This document shows positions 35,774 through 46,900 of a DNA stretch of 64,000 bases, in pieces. The notes beneath the pieces are model-generated. The model was not told where the DNA came from and searched no databases. It saw nothing but the letters and a program-made list of their open reading frames with translations. Positions within the stretch are counted from its first letter, which is position 1. Every line of letters starts with the position of its first letter. This DNA is from Polaribacter marinaquae (GTDB taxonomy: Bacteria; Bacteroidota; Bacteroidia; Flavobacteriales; Flavobacteriaceae). The translations under genes were made by a program, and so were the position numbers. The DNA lies in contig NZ_CP150496.1 in NCBI RefSeq assembly GCF_038019025.1, positions 2,930,001-2,994,000 on the forward strand, read 5' to 3'.

Positions 35774-36333
35774 TTTTTTTCTACCAAGCCAAAAGCTGCA
35801 TGCGCAATAGCCATAATTGTAAATGATGAATACCAATAACTTGGTATCATAAAGCAATACAAAGCTAATAGAATAGCCAAACCAATTAAAACATACAATT
35901 TATTGTTATCCTTACTCTTTAATAGAAATAATAAAGTAGCATAACAACATAGAAATATAGGAGTTAAAAGGTTAATATATCCGTAGTTTTTTAGAATCAA
36001 TAAAATACCAAACCCTATAATTATTGTTAAAAAATATTTTTTAAGAGCACTTTTACTTTGCTTATTCCATAATAAATAATCTTCTTTTTTAGCCTTTCTT
36101 TTTGCTCTAAAAAAAATAGCGAAAGAAGAAAATACTATAAATATAACAGCCAAAACAATACAAAGAATTTCTAGTATTTGTGGACTTATAACACCTAAAG
36201 GATGATTATCTATTAAAAAACCATCTAATAGATATTTATAAGCATAAGCGAGTAAAAAAAAATAAAATCCTATTAATATACTTGCGAATCCTTTTAAAGA
36301 AAAGTTGTTTTTAAAATTATCTTGCAATTGCAT
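35770..36333 (-). CDS. Integral membrane protein of unknown function
   Basis: I do not recognise this 187-residue protein. Five membrane segments are apparent (about 15-35, 50-73, 98-113, 118-135 and 147-180), separated by a basic loop with RAKRKAKKEDYLLWNK. There is no signal peptide or catalytic motif. It converges with the MscS gene, sharing four bases at the stops, and its start lies close to the divergent DUF1801-like gene, so a short shared promoter region is expected. Confidence 0.7.
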   Translation of the reverse strand: MQLQDNFKNNFSLKGFASILIGFYFFLLAYAYKYLLDGFLIDNHPLGVISPQILEILCIVLAVIFIVFSSFAIFFRAKRKAKKEDYLLWNKQSKSALKKYFLTIIIGFGILLILKNYGYINLLTPIFLCCYATLLFLLKSKDNNKLYVLIGLAILLALYCFMIPSYWYSSFTIMAIAHAAFGLVEKN

Positions 36334-36400
36334 GGTTTTTCTTGTAAATTTTATAACTTTCGTAAAGATACAAAAAGAGGCGTATTGTTTATCTTTATTT

Positions 36401-36772
36401 ATGAAACCAGCAGAAGAATATATATTAAATCAACCAGAACCTTTTAAGTCTATTTTACTGCACTTGCAAATATTAATAGAGGCTAATTTTTCTGAAGTTG
36501 ATTTACAATTTAAATGGAAAATTCCTTTTTATTATTTAAATGAAAAACCTTTTTGTTATTTAAATCCATCTAAAAAGAAAGGATATGTTGATGTCGCTTT
36601 TTGGGTTTCTGCACATTTAACAAAATATAAAGAACATTTAATTTCAGAGAATAGAAAAGTGGTTAAATCTCTTAGATATTTTAAAATTGAAGATATAAAT
36701 GAAGAAATTCTGCTGTCTGTTTTAAAAGAAGCACATTCACTTAAAGACAAAGGTTTTTATAAGAGAAACTAA
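36401..36772 (+). CDS. DUF1801-like small cytoplasmic protein
   Basis: From the ATG at 36401 the protein has 123 residues: MKPAEEYILNQPEPFKSILLHL, then FKWKIPFYYLNEKPFCYLNPSKK and a C-terminal SLRYFKIEDINEEIL. This agrees with DUF1801/YdhG-like proteins, a small alpha-beta family of unknown function. The frame is open upstream to 36305, but that part overlaps the divergent membrane gene and gives a poor N-terminus, so I chose the inner start. Its stop is one base from the stop of the convergent transglutaminase-like gene. Confidence 0.78.
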   Translation: MKPAEEYILNQPEPFKSILLHLQILIEANFSEVDLQFKWKIPFYYLNEKPFCYLNPSKKKGYVDVAFWVSAHLTKYKEHLISENRKVVKSLRYFKIEDINEEILLSVLKEAHSLKDKGFYKRN

Positions 36773-36773
36773 A

Positions 36774-37727
36774 CTATAAAACTTTAAATTGAAGTGCAGT
36801 TTTATTATTTAAAAATAAATATAATTCAGAGTTTCTTATCGGATTTAAAATTGTTAAAGTTGTGATATTATTTTCTGATTTTAAAATTGGTCTCTTTGCA
36901 TATTTGTAATTTTTAAAGTGATACAACAAAGAAGCTTTTTCTGATAAATTCTTAAATTTTAAAACAATATTTTTACCTTTTTTTATACTGATAAAACCGC
37001 TCTTTGGAGATAACAATTCAATAGCAGAATCTAAAAATTCTTGTCCGTAAATTGGTTGATTATAAAACTCACTTTTTGTAATTCTGCCAAATCTTAAAAT
37101 CCATATGCTATCTTCTGGTAAATGTGTTTTAAAAATTTTGTCTTTTGGTATGTCATAAAAATAAGAGTTAAATTTACGTGTCCATTTTCCATTCATTAAA
37201 TATCCTGCAGCCCAAGTAGCGTCTAAAATGATCCATTTATTATTAAGTTTTACTGCGTTCCATGCATGGTTTGTTTCAGAAACTACTTTACCAATATCAT
37301 CTGCAGAATTTCTAGTATATCCTTTTATTACTGCAGCTTCTATATTTAATAAAGTACATATTTTCTTAAAAGATTGTGCATATTCTTCACACAAACCTTT
37401 TTTAGTTTTAAAAGTATTACTAATAATTTTATTTTTAGCAGCTTCTATTTTTTGTTCTTTTTCAAGTTGATTTCTGTAACTAAATTTAAAACTTCTTCCT
37501 GTAGGATTGTAATACTGCTTTAAGTCGTATCTTATGTTTTTTGCCAACCAAAAAAATGCAGCTCTAACCTTTTCCTCATCCGAAGAGAAATCAGCATCTA
37601 TTTTAGAAGCTAAATTTTCAATTTTAGAGAATTTAGGATATTCTAAAACGATTCTATCAACTCTATCAAAACTCTGAGAAAAAGTTGAGTAAGAAATTAT
37701 TAAAAAGAAAAAAATAAATTGTTTCAT
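36774..37727 (-). CDS. Secreted transglutaminase-like (cysteine protease fold) protein
   Basis: A signal peptide (MKQFIFFFLIISYSTFSQS) leads a protein of 317 residues. The transglutaminase core is complete: catalytic Cys in TKKGLCEEYAQSFKKICTLL, His in ETNHAWNAVKLNNKW and Asp in ILDATWAAG. Bacterial members usually act as peptidases or amidases rather than crosslinkers; the substrate is unknown. The C-terminal third looks like a beta-sandwich. I start at the ATG at 37727, because ten upstream codons would precede and weaken the signal peptide. Confidence 0.82.
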   Translation of the reverse strand: MKQFIFFFLIISYSTFSQSFDRVDRIVLEYPKFSKIENLASKIDADFSSDEEKVRAAFFWLAKNIRYDLKQYYNPTGRSFKFSYRNQLEKEQKIEAAKNKIISNTFKTKKGLCEEYAQSFKKICTLLNIEAAVIKGYTRNSADDIGKVVSETNHAWNAVKLNNKWIILDATWAAGYLMNGKWTRKFNSYFYDIPKDKIFKTHLPEDSIWILRFGRITKSEFYNQPIYGQEFLDSAIELLSPKSGFISIKKGKNIVLKFKNLSEKASLLYHFKNYKYAKRPILKSENNITTLTILNPIRNSELYLFLNNKTALQFKVL

Positions 37728-37783
37728 ATAATACGTGTTAACAATTAAGCTAAACAATTATTGTGCCTTTATATTTTATTCAT

Positions 37784-37816
37784 AAAAAAACCATTCAAAT
37801 TAAAATCTGAATGGTT
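37784..37816 (-). terminator. Rho-independent terminator after kdsA
   Basis: On the minus strand AACCATTCA and TGAATGGTT form a nine-base-pair stem (37808-37816 with 37789-37797) with a ten-base loop, followed by a run of Ts (37788-37784). It lies 25 bases past the kdsA stop codon and upstream of the transglutaminase-like gene. Confidence 0.85.
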
Positions 37817-37841
37817 GAAATAAGTACTAATAACTTATATT

Positions 37842-38660
37842 TTACAAGTTATTTATTGTTTTTCTGATGGCTACTAAATTACTTAATAAACTTTCTAGAT
37901 TATCTAAATGTAGCATGTTTGCACCGTCAGATTTTGCGTTTTTAGGATCAAAATGAGTTTCAATAAATAAACCGTCAACGTTGTTTACAATTCCGGCTCT
38001 AGCAATAGTTTCAATCATTTCTGGTCTTCCGCCTGTAACACCAGCAGTTTGATTAGGTTGCTGTAAAGAGTGTGTAACATCTAAAATTGTTGGAGCAAAT
38101 TCTCTCATTTCTGGAATTCCTCTAAAATCTACAATCATGTCTTGATAACCAAACATTGTTCCTCTATCTGTTACCCAAGCTTTATTAGAACCCGCATCTT
38201 TTACTTTTTGAACAGCGTGTTTCATAGCACCAGGACTCATAAACTGTCCTTTTTTTAAGTTTACAACTTTACCAGTTTTTGCAGCTGCAACTACTAAATC
38301 TGTTTGACGTACTAAAAAAGCAGGAATTTGCAAAACATCTACGTATGCTGCTGCTTTTTCTGCATCAGAAACTTCATGAATATCTGTAACTGTTGGTACA
38401 TTAAATGTCTCTGAAACTTTACGTAAAATTTTTAATGCTTTTTCATCTCCAATTCCTGTAAAACTATCAATTCTACTTCTATTTGCTTTTTTAAAACTTC
38501 CTTTAAATATGTAAGGAATTTCTAATTTGTCTGTAATAGTAACTACTTTTTCAGCAATTCTTAATGCCATTTCTTCACTTTCTATAGCACATGGTCCTGC
38601 TAATAAGAAAAAGTTATTTGCATCTGTGTTTTTTATATTCGGAATTTCAGATAAAATCAT
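37842..38660 (-). CDS. kdsA: 3-deoxy-8-phosphooctulonate synthase (KDO-8-phosphate synthase)
   Basis: KdsA (EC 2.5.1.55) condenses phosphoenolpyruvate with arabinose-5-phosphate to make KDO-8-phosphate for lipopolysaccharide. The protein from this ATG has 272 residues, the usual length. Motifs: FFLLAGPCAIESEE, IFKGSFKKANRSRIDSFTG, VTDIHEVSDAEKAA, QIPAFLVRQTDLVVAAAKTG, DVTHSLQQPN and FIETHFDPKNAKSDG. It is a single-gene unit with its own terminator. The longer frame with start at 38678 adds six residues that do not fit the family. Confidence 0.95.
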   Translation of the reverse strand: MILSEIPNIKNTDANNFFLLAGPCAIESEEMALRIAEKVVTITDKLEIPYIFKGSFKKANRSRIDSFTGIGDEKALKILRKVSETFNVPTVTDIHEVSDAEKAAAYVDVLQIPAFLVRQTDLVVAAAKTGKVVNLKKGQFMSPGAMKHAVQKVKDAGSNKAWVTDRGTMFGYQDMIVDFRGIPEMREFAPTILDVTHSLQQPNQTAGVTGGRPEMIETIARAGIVNNVDGLFIETHFDPKNAKSDGANMLHLDNLESLLSNLVAIRKTINNL

Positions 38661-38780
38661 TTGTAAAATTTTCAACAAAAATACATAAAATTTTAACGCT
38701 TATTTATAGAGTTATAATCGAATTTTATAAGAGAACCTTCAATTTAAAATAGTTATATTTAGCCTCTAAATAAATATTAT

Positions 38781-39827
38781 ATGAGAAAAATTATTGGCGC
38801 TTTTTTAGCCATGAGCTTAATGCTTAGTTGTGCTATTGTTACAAAAGGAAAAGATGGAAAAGCAGGAACAGCTGGAGAACCAGGTCTAAATGGAAAAAAA
38901 GGAGCCGATGGTATTTCTGGAAAACTTGTAAAACCAGAAAAAACTTTTTTTATAGATTCTAATTTGGTTAGAAAACATTTATACACTTTAGCTGCAGATG
39001 ATATGGAAGGTAGAAAATCTGGAACACCAGGTATCGAAAAAGCTGCGGTTTATATAGAAAATGAATACAAAAAAATAGGACTTACCACGTTTAAAGGTTT
39101 AAAAGATTATAGACAAACGTTTACTTTTAAAAATAGAAGAACGAAAGAAGACATTACTTCTAGCAATATTATTGGTGTTTTAGAAGGGAAAAGCAAAAAA
39201 AACGAATATGTAATTATTTCTGCGCATTACGATCATTTAGGAATGAAAAAGAGTGGAGAAGGAGACTTAATTTACAATGGCGCAAATGATGATGCTTCTG
39301 GTGTTACAGGATTATTAGTTTTGGCAAAATATTTTAAAGAAATGGGGAATGAAAGAACAATTGTTTTTGCATCATTTACTGCAGAAGAAATGGGCTTAAT
39401 TGGTTCTACACATTTTGGTAAAGGTATAGATGCAGATAAATTTGTTGCAGGAATTAATTTAGAAATGATTGGTAAAACACCAAGTTTTGGCCCAAATACA
39501 GCTTGGTTAACTGGTTTTGATCGTTCTGATTTTGGAAAGATTATTCAGAAGAATTTAGAAGGTACAGGTTATCAGTTATTTCCAGATCCCTATAAAAAAT
39601 TTAATTTATTTTTTAGATCAGACAACGCTTCATTGGCAAGATTAGGTGTGCCATCGCATACGTTTTCAACAACACCAATAGATGTAGATCCAGATTATCA
39701 TAAATTAACTGATGAGGCTGAAACTTTAAACATGACTGTTATAACACAAACAATTCAGGCAGTTGCAAAAGGTACAGAAAGTATTATAAACGGTACAGAT
39801 ACACCAACAAGAGTAATTATTAAATAA
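38781..39827 (+). CDS. M28-family metallopeptidase lipoprotein with collagen-like N-terminus
   Basis: A lipoprotein signal (SLMLSC, Cys17) is followed by eight consecutive Gly-X-Y triplets (residues 23-46: GKD GKA GTA GEP GLN GKK and so on), a short linker and an M28 peptidase domain (about 60-335). Zinc-site residues are visible in SAHYDHLG, GANDDASGV, FTAEEMGLIGS and INLEMIGKTP, with a later histidine in VPSHTFSTT. It should cleave N-terminal amino acids from peptides outside the inner membrane. The collagen-like stretch between lipid anchor and enzyme is unusual. The DUF4136 gene follows after 8 bases. Confidence 0.9.
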   Translation: MRKIIGAFLAMSLMLSCAIVTKGKDGKAGTAGEPGLNGKKGADGISGKLVKPEKTFFIDSNLVRKHLYTLAADDMEGRKSGTPGIEKAAVYIENEYKKIGLTTFKGLKDYRQTFTFKNRRTKEDITSSNIIGVLEGKSKKNEYVIISAHYDHLGMKKSGEGDLIYNGANDDASGVTGLLVLAKYFKEMGNERTIVFASFTAEEMGLIGSTHFGKGIDADKFVAGINLEMIGKTPSFGPNTAWLTGFDRSDFGKIIQKNLEGTGYQLFPDPYKKFNLFFRSDNASLARLGVPSHTFSTTPIDVDPDYHKLTDEAETLNMTVITQTIQAVAKGTESIINGTDTPTRVIIK

Positions 39828-39835
39828 ATTGCAAA

Positions 39836-40342
39836 ATGAAAGCTGTTAAGTTTATTTTATTGTTCTTAGTTTTTGGTTGTTCTAGTTCGAAAGTAGTGTC
39901 AGATTATGATTCAAATACAACGTACTCTAAATATAAAACATTCAATTTTTATGAAGATAACGGAGATAATTTGAATGATTTTGACATAACCAGAATTACA
40001 AATTATATAACGTTAGTATTAAAAGACAATTTTTTAGAACAAGATAAATTACCAGACTTTTTTATTTATTTTGATACACAAACAGCTTCTGTAAGAAATA
40101 ATAAGTCGATTTCTATAGGATTAGGAAATAGAAATGTGGGTGTTTCTGGTGGAATACCAATTGGGAATCATAAAATAAATGAGAAACTAATTATAAAATT
40201 TATTGATGCAGATACCAATGATTTAGTTTGGGAAGGTTCTTTAGAAAGTAAGATTTCAAAAAACAGAACTCCAGAACAAAGAGAGGCTCATTTAAAGGAG
40301 GTTATTTCTAAAATTTTACAAAAATATCCACCAAAAAATTAA
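39836..40342 (+). CDS. DUF4136-family lipoprotein
   Basis: A 168-residue lipoprotein (LVFGCSSSK, Cys15). The N-terminal pattern SDYDSNTTYSKYKTFNFYED and the C-terminal DLVWEGSLESKISKNRTPEQR, ending in a helix before KILQKYPPKN, are typical of DUF4136. The family has no established function. It lies 8 bases after the M28 peptidase gene, so the two probably share a transcript that ends at the terminator at 40380-40413. Confidence 0.85.
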   Translation: MKAVKFILLFLVFGCSSSKVVSDYDSNTTYSKYKTFNFYEDNGDNLNDFDITRITNYITLVLKDNFLEQDKLPDFFIYFDTQTASVRNNKSISIGLGNRNVGVSGGIPIGNHKINEKLIIKFIDADTNDLVWEGSLESKISKNRTPEQREAHLKEVISKILQKYPPKN

Positions 40343-40379
40343 TGAATTGAGTTCAGAATTTTCAAATTTAAAAAATAAA

Positions 40380-40413
40380 AAATCCTCTAAAAATTAATTT
40401 AGAGGATTTTTTT
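40380..40413. terminator. Bidirectional rho-independent terminator
   Basis: AAATCCTCTAAA and TTTAGAGGATTT form a twelve-base-pair stem around AATTAA, with A and T runs on either side. It stands between the convergent DUF4136 and beta-barrel genes and can serve both. Confidence 0.88.
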
Positions 40414-40428
40414 ATATGTTTCTAGTTT

Positions 40429-40908
40429 CTAGAATTGGTATCTAATACTAAATGCGATATCATTATCGTAATCATTAAAATTATCACCAAAACCAAACTC
40501 TGGTCTTAAATCTAAAGAAAGTAAAATTGGAGCAGAATCGAAGTTGTATTCAATACCAATATCACCAGCAGCAAAAATAAAAGTTTCAGAAAAATTATCA
40601 TTTCCGTTACCATTGTAATTTGCTAATCCACCACCAACACCAGCGTACCAGTTAAAGTTGTTTTCGATGTTCCAAACCCACTGATAAATACCTGTAGCTT
40701 TAAAACCATCGTAATTAGAATTATCTCTTAATCCTAAATCTATTTCTAATCTATTGTTATTGTTTAATGCTCTTTGGTAAGAAATTTCTCCTCCAAAACC
40801 ATCATTATCACCTAAACGCAAACCAATTGCGTTTTTAGAAATACTTTGTGCATTTGCAGAAAAAGCTCCTGCTACTAAAAGACCTATAATTAAAAATGTT
40901 TTTTTCAT
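40429..40908 (-). CDS. Small outer-membrane beta-barrel protein
   Basis: A signal peptide (LLVAGAFSANAQS) precedes about 138 residues of alternating beta-strands (NAIGLRLGDNDGFGGEISYQ, NRLEIDLGLRDN, FNWYAGVGGGLANYNG) and a terminal DIAFSIRYQF ending in Phe, as in eight-stranded barrels. It is likely an OmpA/OmpW-size porin-like or structural barrel; the ligand is unknown. CAAAATTA at 40932-40939 is a TAnnTTTG -7 element on this strand about 24 bases upstream, so it probably has its own promoter. Confidence 0.82.
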   Translation of the reverse strand: MKKTFLIIGLLVAGAFSANAQSISKNAIGLRLGDNDGFGGEISYQRALNNNNRLEIDLGLRDNSNYDGFKATGIYQWVWNIENNFNWYAGVGGGLANYNGNGNDNFSETFIFAAGDIGIEYNFDSAPILLSLDLRPEFGFGDNFNDYDNDIAFSIRYQF

Positions 40909-40996
40909 GATTGTTTATATTTATTTAATAGCAAAATTAGTTGTAAACTACTTTTAAAATTAACTCATATGCATTAAAAATTACACCAAATAAACT

Positions 40997-43900
40997 TTAT
41001 TTTACATTTAATCTTACACCTTTAGAATGGCTAGTAAACTCTGGTGCATACATGCTTTCTATGGTTGTAATTCCGTTACTAAAACTACCAGCATTGTTAA
41101 CTCTTAAGTCATATTCAAAAACAAAAACCCCTTTAGGTAAATAATCAAAAAAGAAGTTTGTGGCCGCATCTTTAGTGCTTTCATAATAACTTAAATTATC
41201 TTGATATTTGTAACTAGAAATTACATTTATTGGTTCTAAACCAGCAGCTCTCATATCTTTCATGTGAATAAATTCCATATTTCTATCAGAAGATAATTCT
41301 ATTCTAACAGTAATTAAATCACCAACTTTTAATTGACTATTATCTGTAATTTCAATTAACTCTTTTCCTGTGTCAGAATTCACTTTCAAAAATAATTTCT
41401 TAGACAATTTAAGAGGAGTGTTTGCTGCGCTAATTTTATCTAAGTCTTCAAAATACTGCCAATACAAACCAGCCCAAGCAATACCTTTATTCTTTTTACT
41501 AATAGTTACAGTACCCATTTCTTTTGTAATTTCTTTACCAGCCCAAGAAGTTTTAAAGTAACCTGTGCCAGCTTCTATTTTTGCGTTCTCTAACTTTGTT
41601 GGTTCAATTTTATGTTCACCAATTTTAATAGTAACTAACTCTTCGTTATTGTAAGCCCAATCGTTTCCGTTTAAAAGTAAAGCGTAAATTGCTTCGGATG
41701 TTGCCTTGGTTGTTTTCCAGCTATTGGTTTGCTTATTTTTTAACAGCCAAACTTTTAATTTGTCAATTGTTTTGGTGTTATTTTCTAATTCGGAAAAAAC
41801 TTCTACCATTAAAGCTTGTGTTTCAACAGGTGCTTGATAAAAATAATAACCGCTATTATTAGATTTCCAATACATACCTAATTCATCTGAAGTAATAGCA
41901 TTTTCTTTTAATGAATTTAAAATTTTAATTGCTGATGTTTTTTCATTTGTTCTAAATAGATTTAATGCAATTTGCCCTTTAGCATATAAATTAAACTCTG
42001 TCCAATATTTTTTTGATTGTTCTTGATAGTAATTAACAGCTTCTTTTAAAGATGTATTTTTAGCTAAATTTTGATAAAAACTTCGCATGTACAAATACTG
42101 AATTGTAGTATAATCTAGATGATTTTTTTCTAAATAATTTTTATATGCTTTTTCACCTGCAGATTTATTTTTAGATTCTCTCTTTAATTTATCGGCATTT
42201 TCTAAAAGTGTTTTGTGTTTCTTTACAACTTGCCTGTCTAAATAATTAACAGCAGCGTTAATCATTTTTTTTGTATCTGTGTTAAATTGAGCTACACCTA
42301 GTTTTTCTAAATGCCCAAAACCAGTTGCAATATGAAGTGTAATGTAATTATTCTCATATTCTCCGCCTTTAAACCAAGGAAAACCACCAGAACTCTTTTG
42401 CATATCTTTAAGTTTTGCAATGGCTCTTTCTTGCTCGTTTTTCATTTTATTCAAATCGAATAACAATGCAATCCTTTTTTTCTGTTCAGACTCAGATTGT
42501 GCATCTCTTAACCAAGGTGTTTCTTGAATAATTAATGATTTTAATTCTTCATTCTTCTCTAAGTTGCTAAGCAACGCATCAGAAGATTTCCATAGATTAA
42601 ACACTTCTTGAATTCTAGGATTTGAATTCGCAATAAAACTAGCCAAAGTATTTGCATAAAATCTAGAGAAAGTTTGCTCTGAACACTCATACGGATATTC
42701 CATTAAATATGGCAGAGATTGAATTGCATACCAAACTGGGTTAGAGGTTACTTCTAATGTTAATTTATGATTTTTTAAAGTTGTAGAATTATTTTCTCTT
42801 AATTTCTTTAAGGTAAACGTTTTGTTTTCATTAGAATTTACCCAAATTGGTAATGTTTCTGTAACCAGTTTTCTGTTAGATAAAACTGGCAATACTTGTA
42901 GTTCTCCGTCTGAAAAAGAACCGGCTTTCGCTACAATTTTATACTGAACCGCCTGTACAGTTTCCGGAATAAAAATTTTCCAAGAGACATTTGTGTTACC
43001 ATCTTTAGCAACTGTAAAGTTTTTATTTGCACCAATGTTTTGCATTAAAACATCTATTTTTTTATTGGTAATAGCATCTGATAGCTCAAGTTGTGCAATT
43101 CCGTTTAAGGTATTATTTGTTAGGTTGGTAATTTTAGCACTTAAAGTAATTGTGTCCTTTTGTCTTAAAAATCTTGGTGCATTTGGTATTACCATTACTT
43201 CTTTTTGAGTAACAGTTTGCATACTTTTTACAGCATATTTTAAGTCTTTTGTATGTGCTAACAATTGCAATTTCCATCGAGTTAATGCTTCTGGCATTGT
43301 AAAGGTAAAACTTACTTTTCCCTCTTTATCAGTTTTTAACTGTGGATAAAAAAATGCAGTTTCTTTAAAATTCTTACGCGCTTTAATTTGAGATAAATCT
43401 GCAACAGCATTTGTAGTTATAATTATAACACCATTATTTCCTTTCGAGCCATACAAAGCAACTGCTTCAGAATCTTTTAAAACTTGATAACTACTGATGT
43501 TTTCAGTTTTTAATGACTCTAAAACATCTAAAGTACTGATCTTACCGTCAATTACAATTAATGGTTTTTCATTCGAGTTTAAAGAAGAATTTCCTCTAAT
43601 TCTTATTGTTTTATTATCATCAGCAATATTTATTCCTGCGGCTTTTCCGCTTAAAACAGTTGTTATTTCGGCTTCTTCTTGTGGTACGCTTATCGAACCT
43701 GTTCTATCGGATGCTTTTCTTTTTTGAGTACCATAACCTGTAACAACTATTTCATCTAATAATGCTAAATCTGGAATTAACTGAACATTTAATCTAGAAA
43801 AATCTTCTACTTTAACCTCTACACTTTGATAACCAATATATCTGATAGATATGATATCATTTTTTTTAACATCAATTGTAAAGTTACCTTCAAAACCTGT

Positions 43901-46900
43901 GTTTACGCCTTTTGTTTTATTTTTATTAAGAATTGAAACTCCTGGTAAAGGTTCGTTATTTTCATCAGTAATAAAACCAGAAATTGTACCATTAAACGAG
44001 CCAGACTTTGTTATTTTAATCTTTTTTGAATTTAGCTTTTGTCTAATTGTTCTTAGATAACTGTTGTTTAGCCAAGAATTATTATTCAAACTAAACCCAA
44101 ACCAGTTATAGGTAATGTTCTTTATAGTCGGAAAATTTAAATACCTGTTTCTATTATTTGTTACGTTAAAATTATTTACACCAAAGCTTAAGTTTGCATT
44201 ACTAGATTTATACGAGTAATATTTTTTAGTAGCTTTTACTGGATAAAAATACCAATTGTGTGTTTTAAATTCGTCTAAAGAAGCATCGTACATAGAGGCT
44301 AATAATTCTGCAGCAACTTTATCGTTTTTATCATTTTTGATGGTAAAACTCCATGTTTCTTCTTGTCCGGGTCTTAGTTTATCTCTAAAAACATTTGTTT
44401 CAATTTCAATATTACTTTTAGGTTTATCTAAAACATTTACAAGAATACTTCCGCTTTTAAAGTAATTAAAGTTTACAAAATGATATTTAATAGCAAAACC
44501 ACCAATGTCTTCTTTATTTACAGGGATTTTAACCGTTTTAGTAGTGTTTTTTAGATGGATTAGTCTCGTATCTACAATTTTGTAATTTTTTTCTATTTGC
44601 ACAATAATTGTGATGTCTTTAGAAGCAGAACCAATTTTTAAGTTTACTGTTTCACCTTCTTTATACGAGTTTTTATCGGTATTAATTACAAACAACTTAT
44701 TGTCTGCAACTTGTTTTTCTGATGTCGAAAACACCGAAAAGTTAACTTCATCTTTTACTTTTTTACCAAACTTATCTTTGGTTTCTAATAGAGCAATGTA
44801 TTTACCAGATTCCCATTTTTTAAGATTTGATATTTTTATTTTTTTAGAATTTTTAGTGTTAAATTTTTTAGAAAAAGTTAATGCTCCTTTTTGCCAATTG
44901 GCAACATCATCTTCTTTATTTGAGTAAGGATCATTCGGGAACAATCTTTTAAATTCTTCTTTAGAAATTTGCTGATAATCTGGTTCTTGCCAAGGTCTAT
45001 TTCTTAAAGGAGCTTTTGGTGCTTGTAATTTGTATATTTTTAAAGTTCCTTGAGCAGCAGTAAACTGATTGTTTAAGTTATTGGTTTCAATATTAATTAT
45101 TGTTTTCTGCTGATTCTTATCAATATTACTATCCATAGAAATAGAAGCCAATAAACTATGATAACCAACTTTTACAGTGGTTGTGGCACTTCTAGTTTCT
45201 CCATTAATATCAGTTACATCTGCAGTAATTTGATACGTAAAAATTGGTAAATTTTCTTCAGAAGTACTTTTATCTGGTATTGCTTTAAATTTGATAGAGA
45301 AATCTCCAGAACTATCTGTAACAACTTCTCCGTTAGTGATTTCTCGTGATTCTGAGCTGAAGTAAGGTCTTCTCCAAGAATACCAAGACGGAAATTGTGT
45401 TTTTCTTAGTACTCTATAAACAACATTTGCATCGGTAATATTTGCGCCAGAAAAAGCTTTTGCAAAACCATTAACCACAATCGAATCATTAATTTTAAAA
45501 CTTTCTGTTATTAGCTTAAACTCAGTTTTAAATTTTGGTCTTTTGTATTCTTCTACTGCAATATTTGTGTATGCACCATTAAAACGTACGTTTTTAGTGA
45601 TGATTGAATTTGCCTTAACATGAATTTTATAGTTACCTGTTAAACCGTTATTTGGCAATAGAAATTCACCAGCAACACTGCCAAAATCATTTAATTCTAA
45701 AGTTTGAGTTTTTACAATTTGGTTATTTACATCTTTTAAACTTATTTCTACCGTTTTATTATTTACAACCTTTGAAATTTCATTTTCATTCTGAGTTAAA
45801 ATAGTTTTAAAATAAACAACTTGTCCGGGTCTGTAAATACTTCTATCCGTAAAAATAAAAGCCTTAATATCAACATAATCATTCTTATTGTTTACATTAT
45901 TATTTGCTCTATTGTATAAATATGAAGAACCAAAAGTTGCAGCATCATTTTTGGTTTGAACTTTAATTTGAACGTTATTATATCTGCTGTTGCTTTTAAA
46001 AGTTGCAAATCCTTGTTTATCTGTAACTAAGGTTTTGTTGATATATGAACCGTAATTACGTCTAGTATTTTGTAAGTTTATTTTTGCATTTTCAATAGGT
46101 TTTCCAGTATTTCGATCTAAAACTTGATAATTATAAGAGTTATTAAAAGTATTGCTTACCAAAGTTAAATCAGTAACTTGTATCACAGTAGAAGCGTGAA
46201 TAAAATTGGTTTCTATGTCTCTTTTTTCTGATGCAATAATTAAATATTTACCACCATCAAACTTAGGAACAATAGTTTCTGTGGTGTGTTGTAAAAAGTC
46301 AGATTCATTTTTTAAATTACTTATCCACGTTTTTACTTTTGATAGTTTTGAAAGAAAGTTTTTTTTCTTTTGAATATCATAAATATCATTAAATGAGCTT
46401 AACTCACTTTCAGAGACTTTGTAAGCCGAAAAGTAAAGTTTATTTAGGTTTTTGTATAATACTAGAAATCTAGAATTAGACTGAATTGGAATAAATTCTT
46501 CGGAAGTTATGTTTAAAGATGAGTTTAAAATATTTGCTTTTAATACTTTGCATTTTTTTGCAGCTAAACTTTCTGGAAACTTTAAAATAGTTTGGTTACA
46601 CAACTCTAAAGCTTCTTTATTTTTAAAGTGATTTTCTTTTTTTTGAGTATCCTTATAATGCAATGCTTTTTCATTAAAAATCTGTGCTATTTCAAAAGCA
46701 TATAAACCACTAGATTCGTGTAAACTATTATTTTGTTTACTAGTTTGAAGTGTTTTTAAAAGTTCAGCTTTACTGTTTTTAAAAGTTCCGTTGCTCTCTA
46801 CAAATTTTAATCTTTCGATATCAATATGCGCTAGTGCATTTTTTTGATTTTTTTCTGTATGTAATTGTATCAATTTTTGATACAATTTTAAAGCATGAAA

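Noticed and set aside
43400-44010. Plug/CarboxypepD_reg insert in the macroglobulin as an assembly chimera
   Set aside because: The frame runs through both joins without a break and codon use is the same on both sides.
42993-44927. Several plus-strand reading frames of 69-105 codons inside the macroglobulin gene
   Set aside because: They are antisense shadows of a long, well-supported gene and have no recognisable domains or start context.
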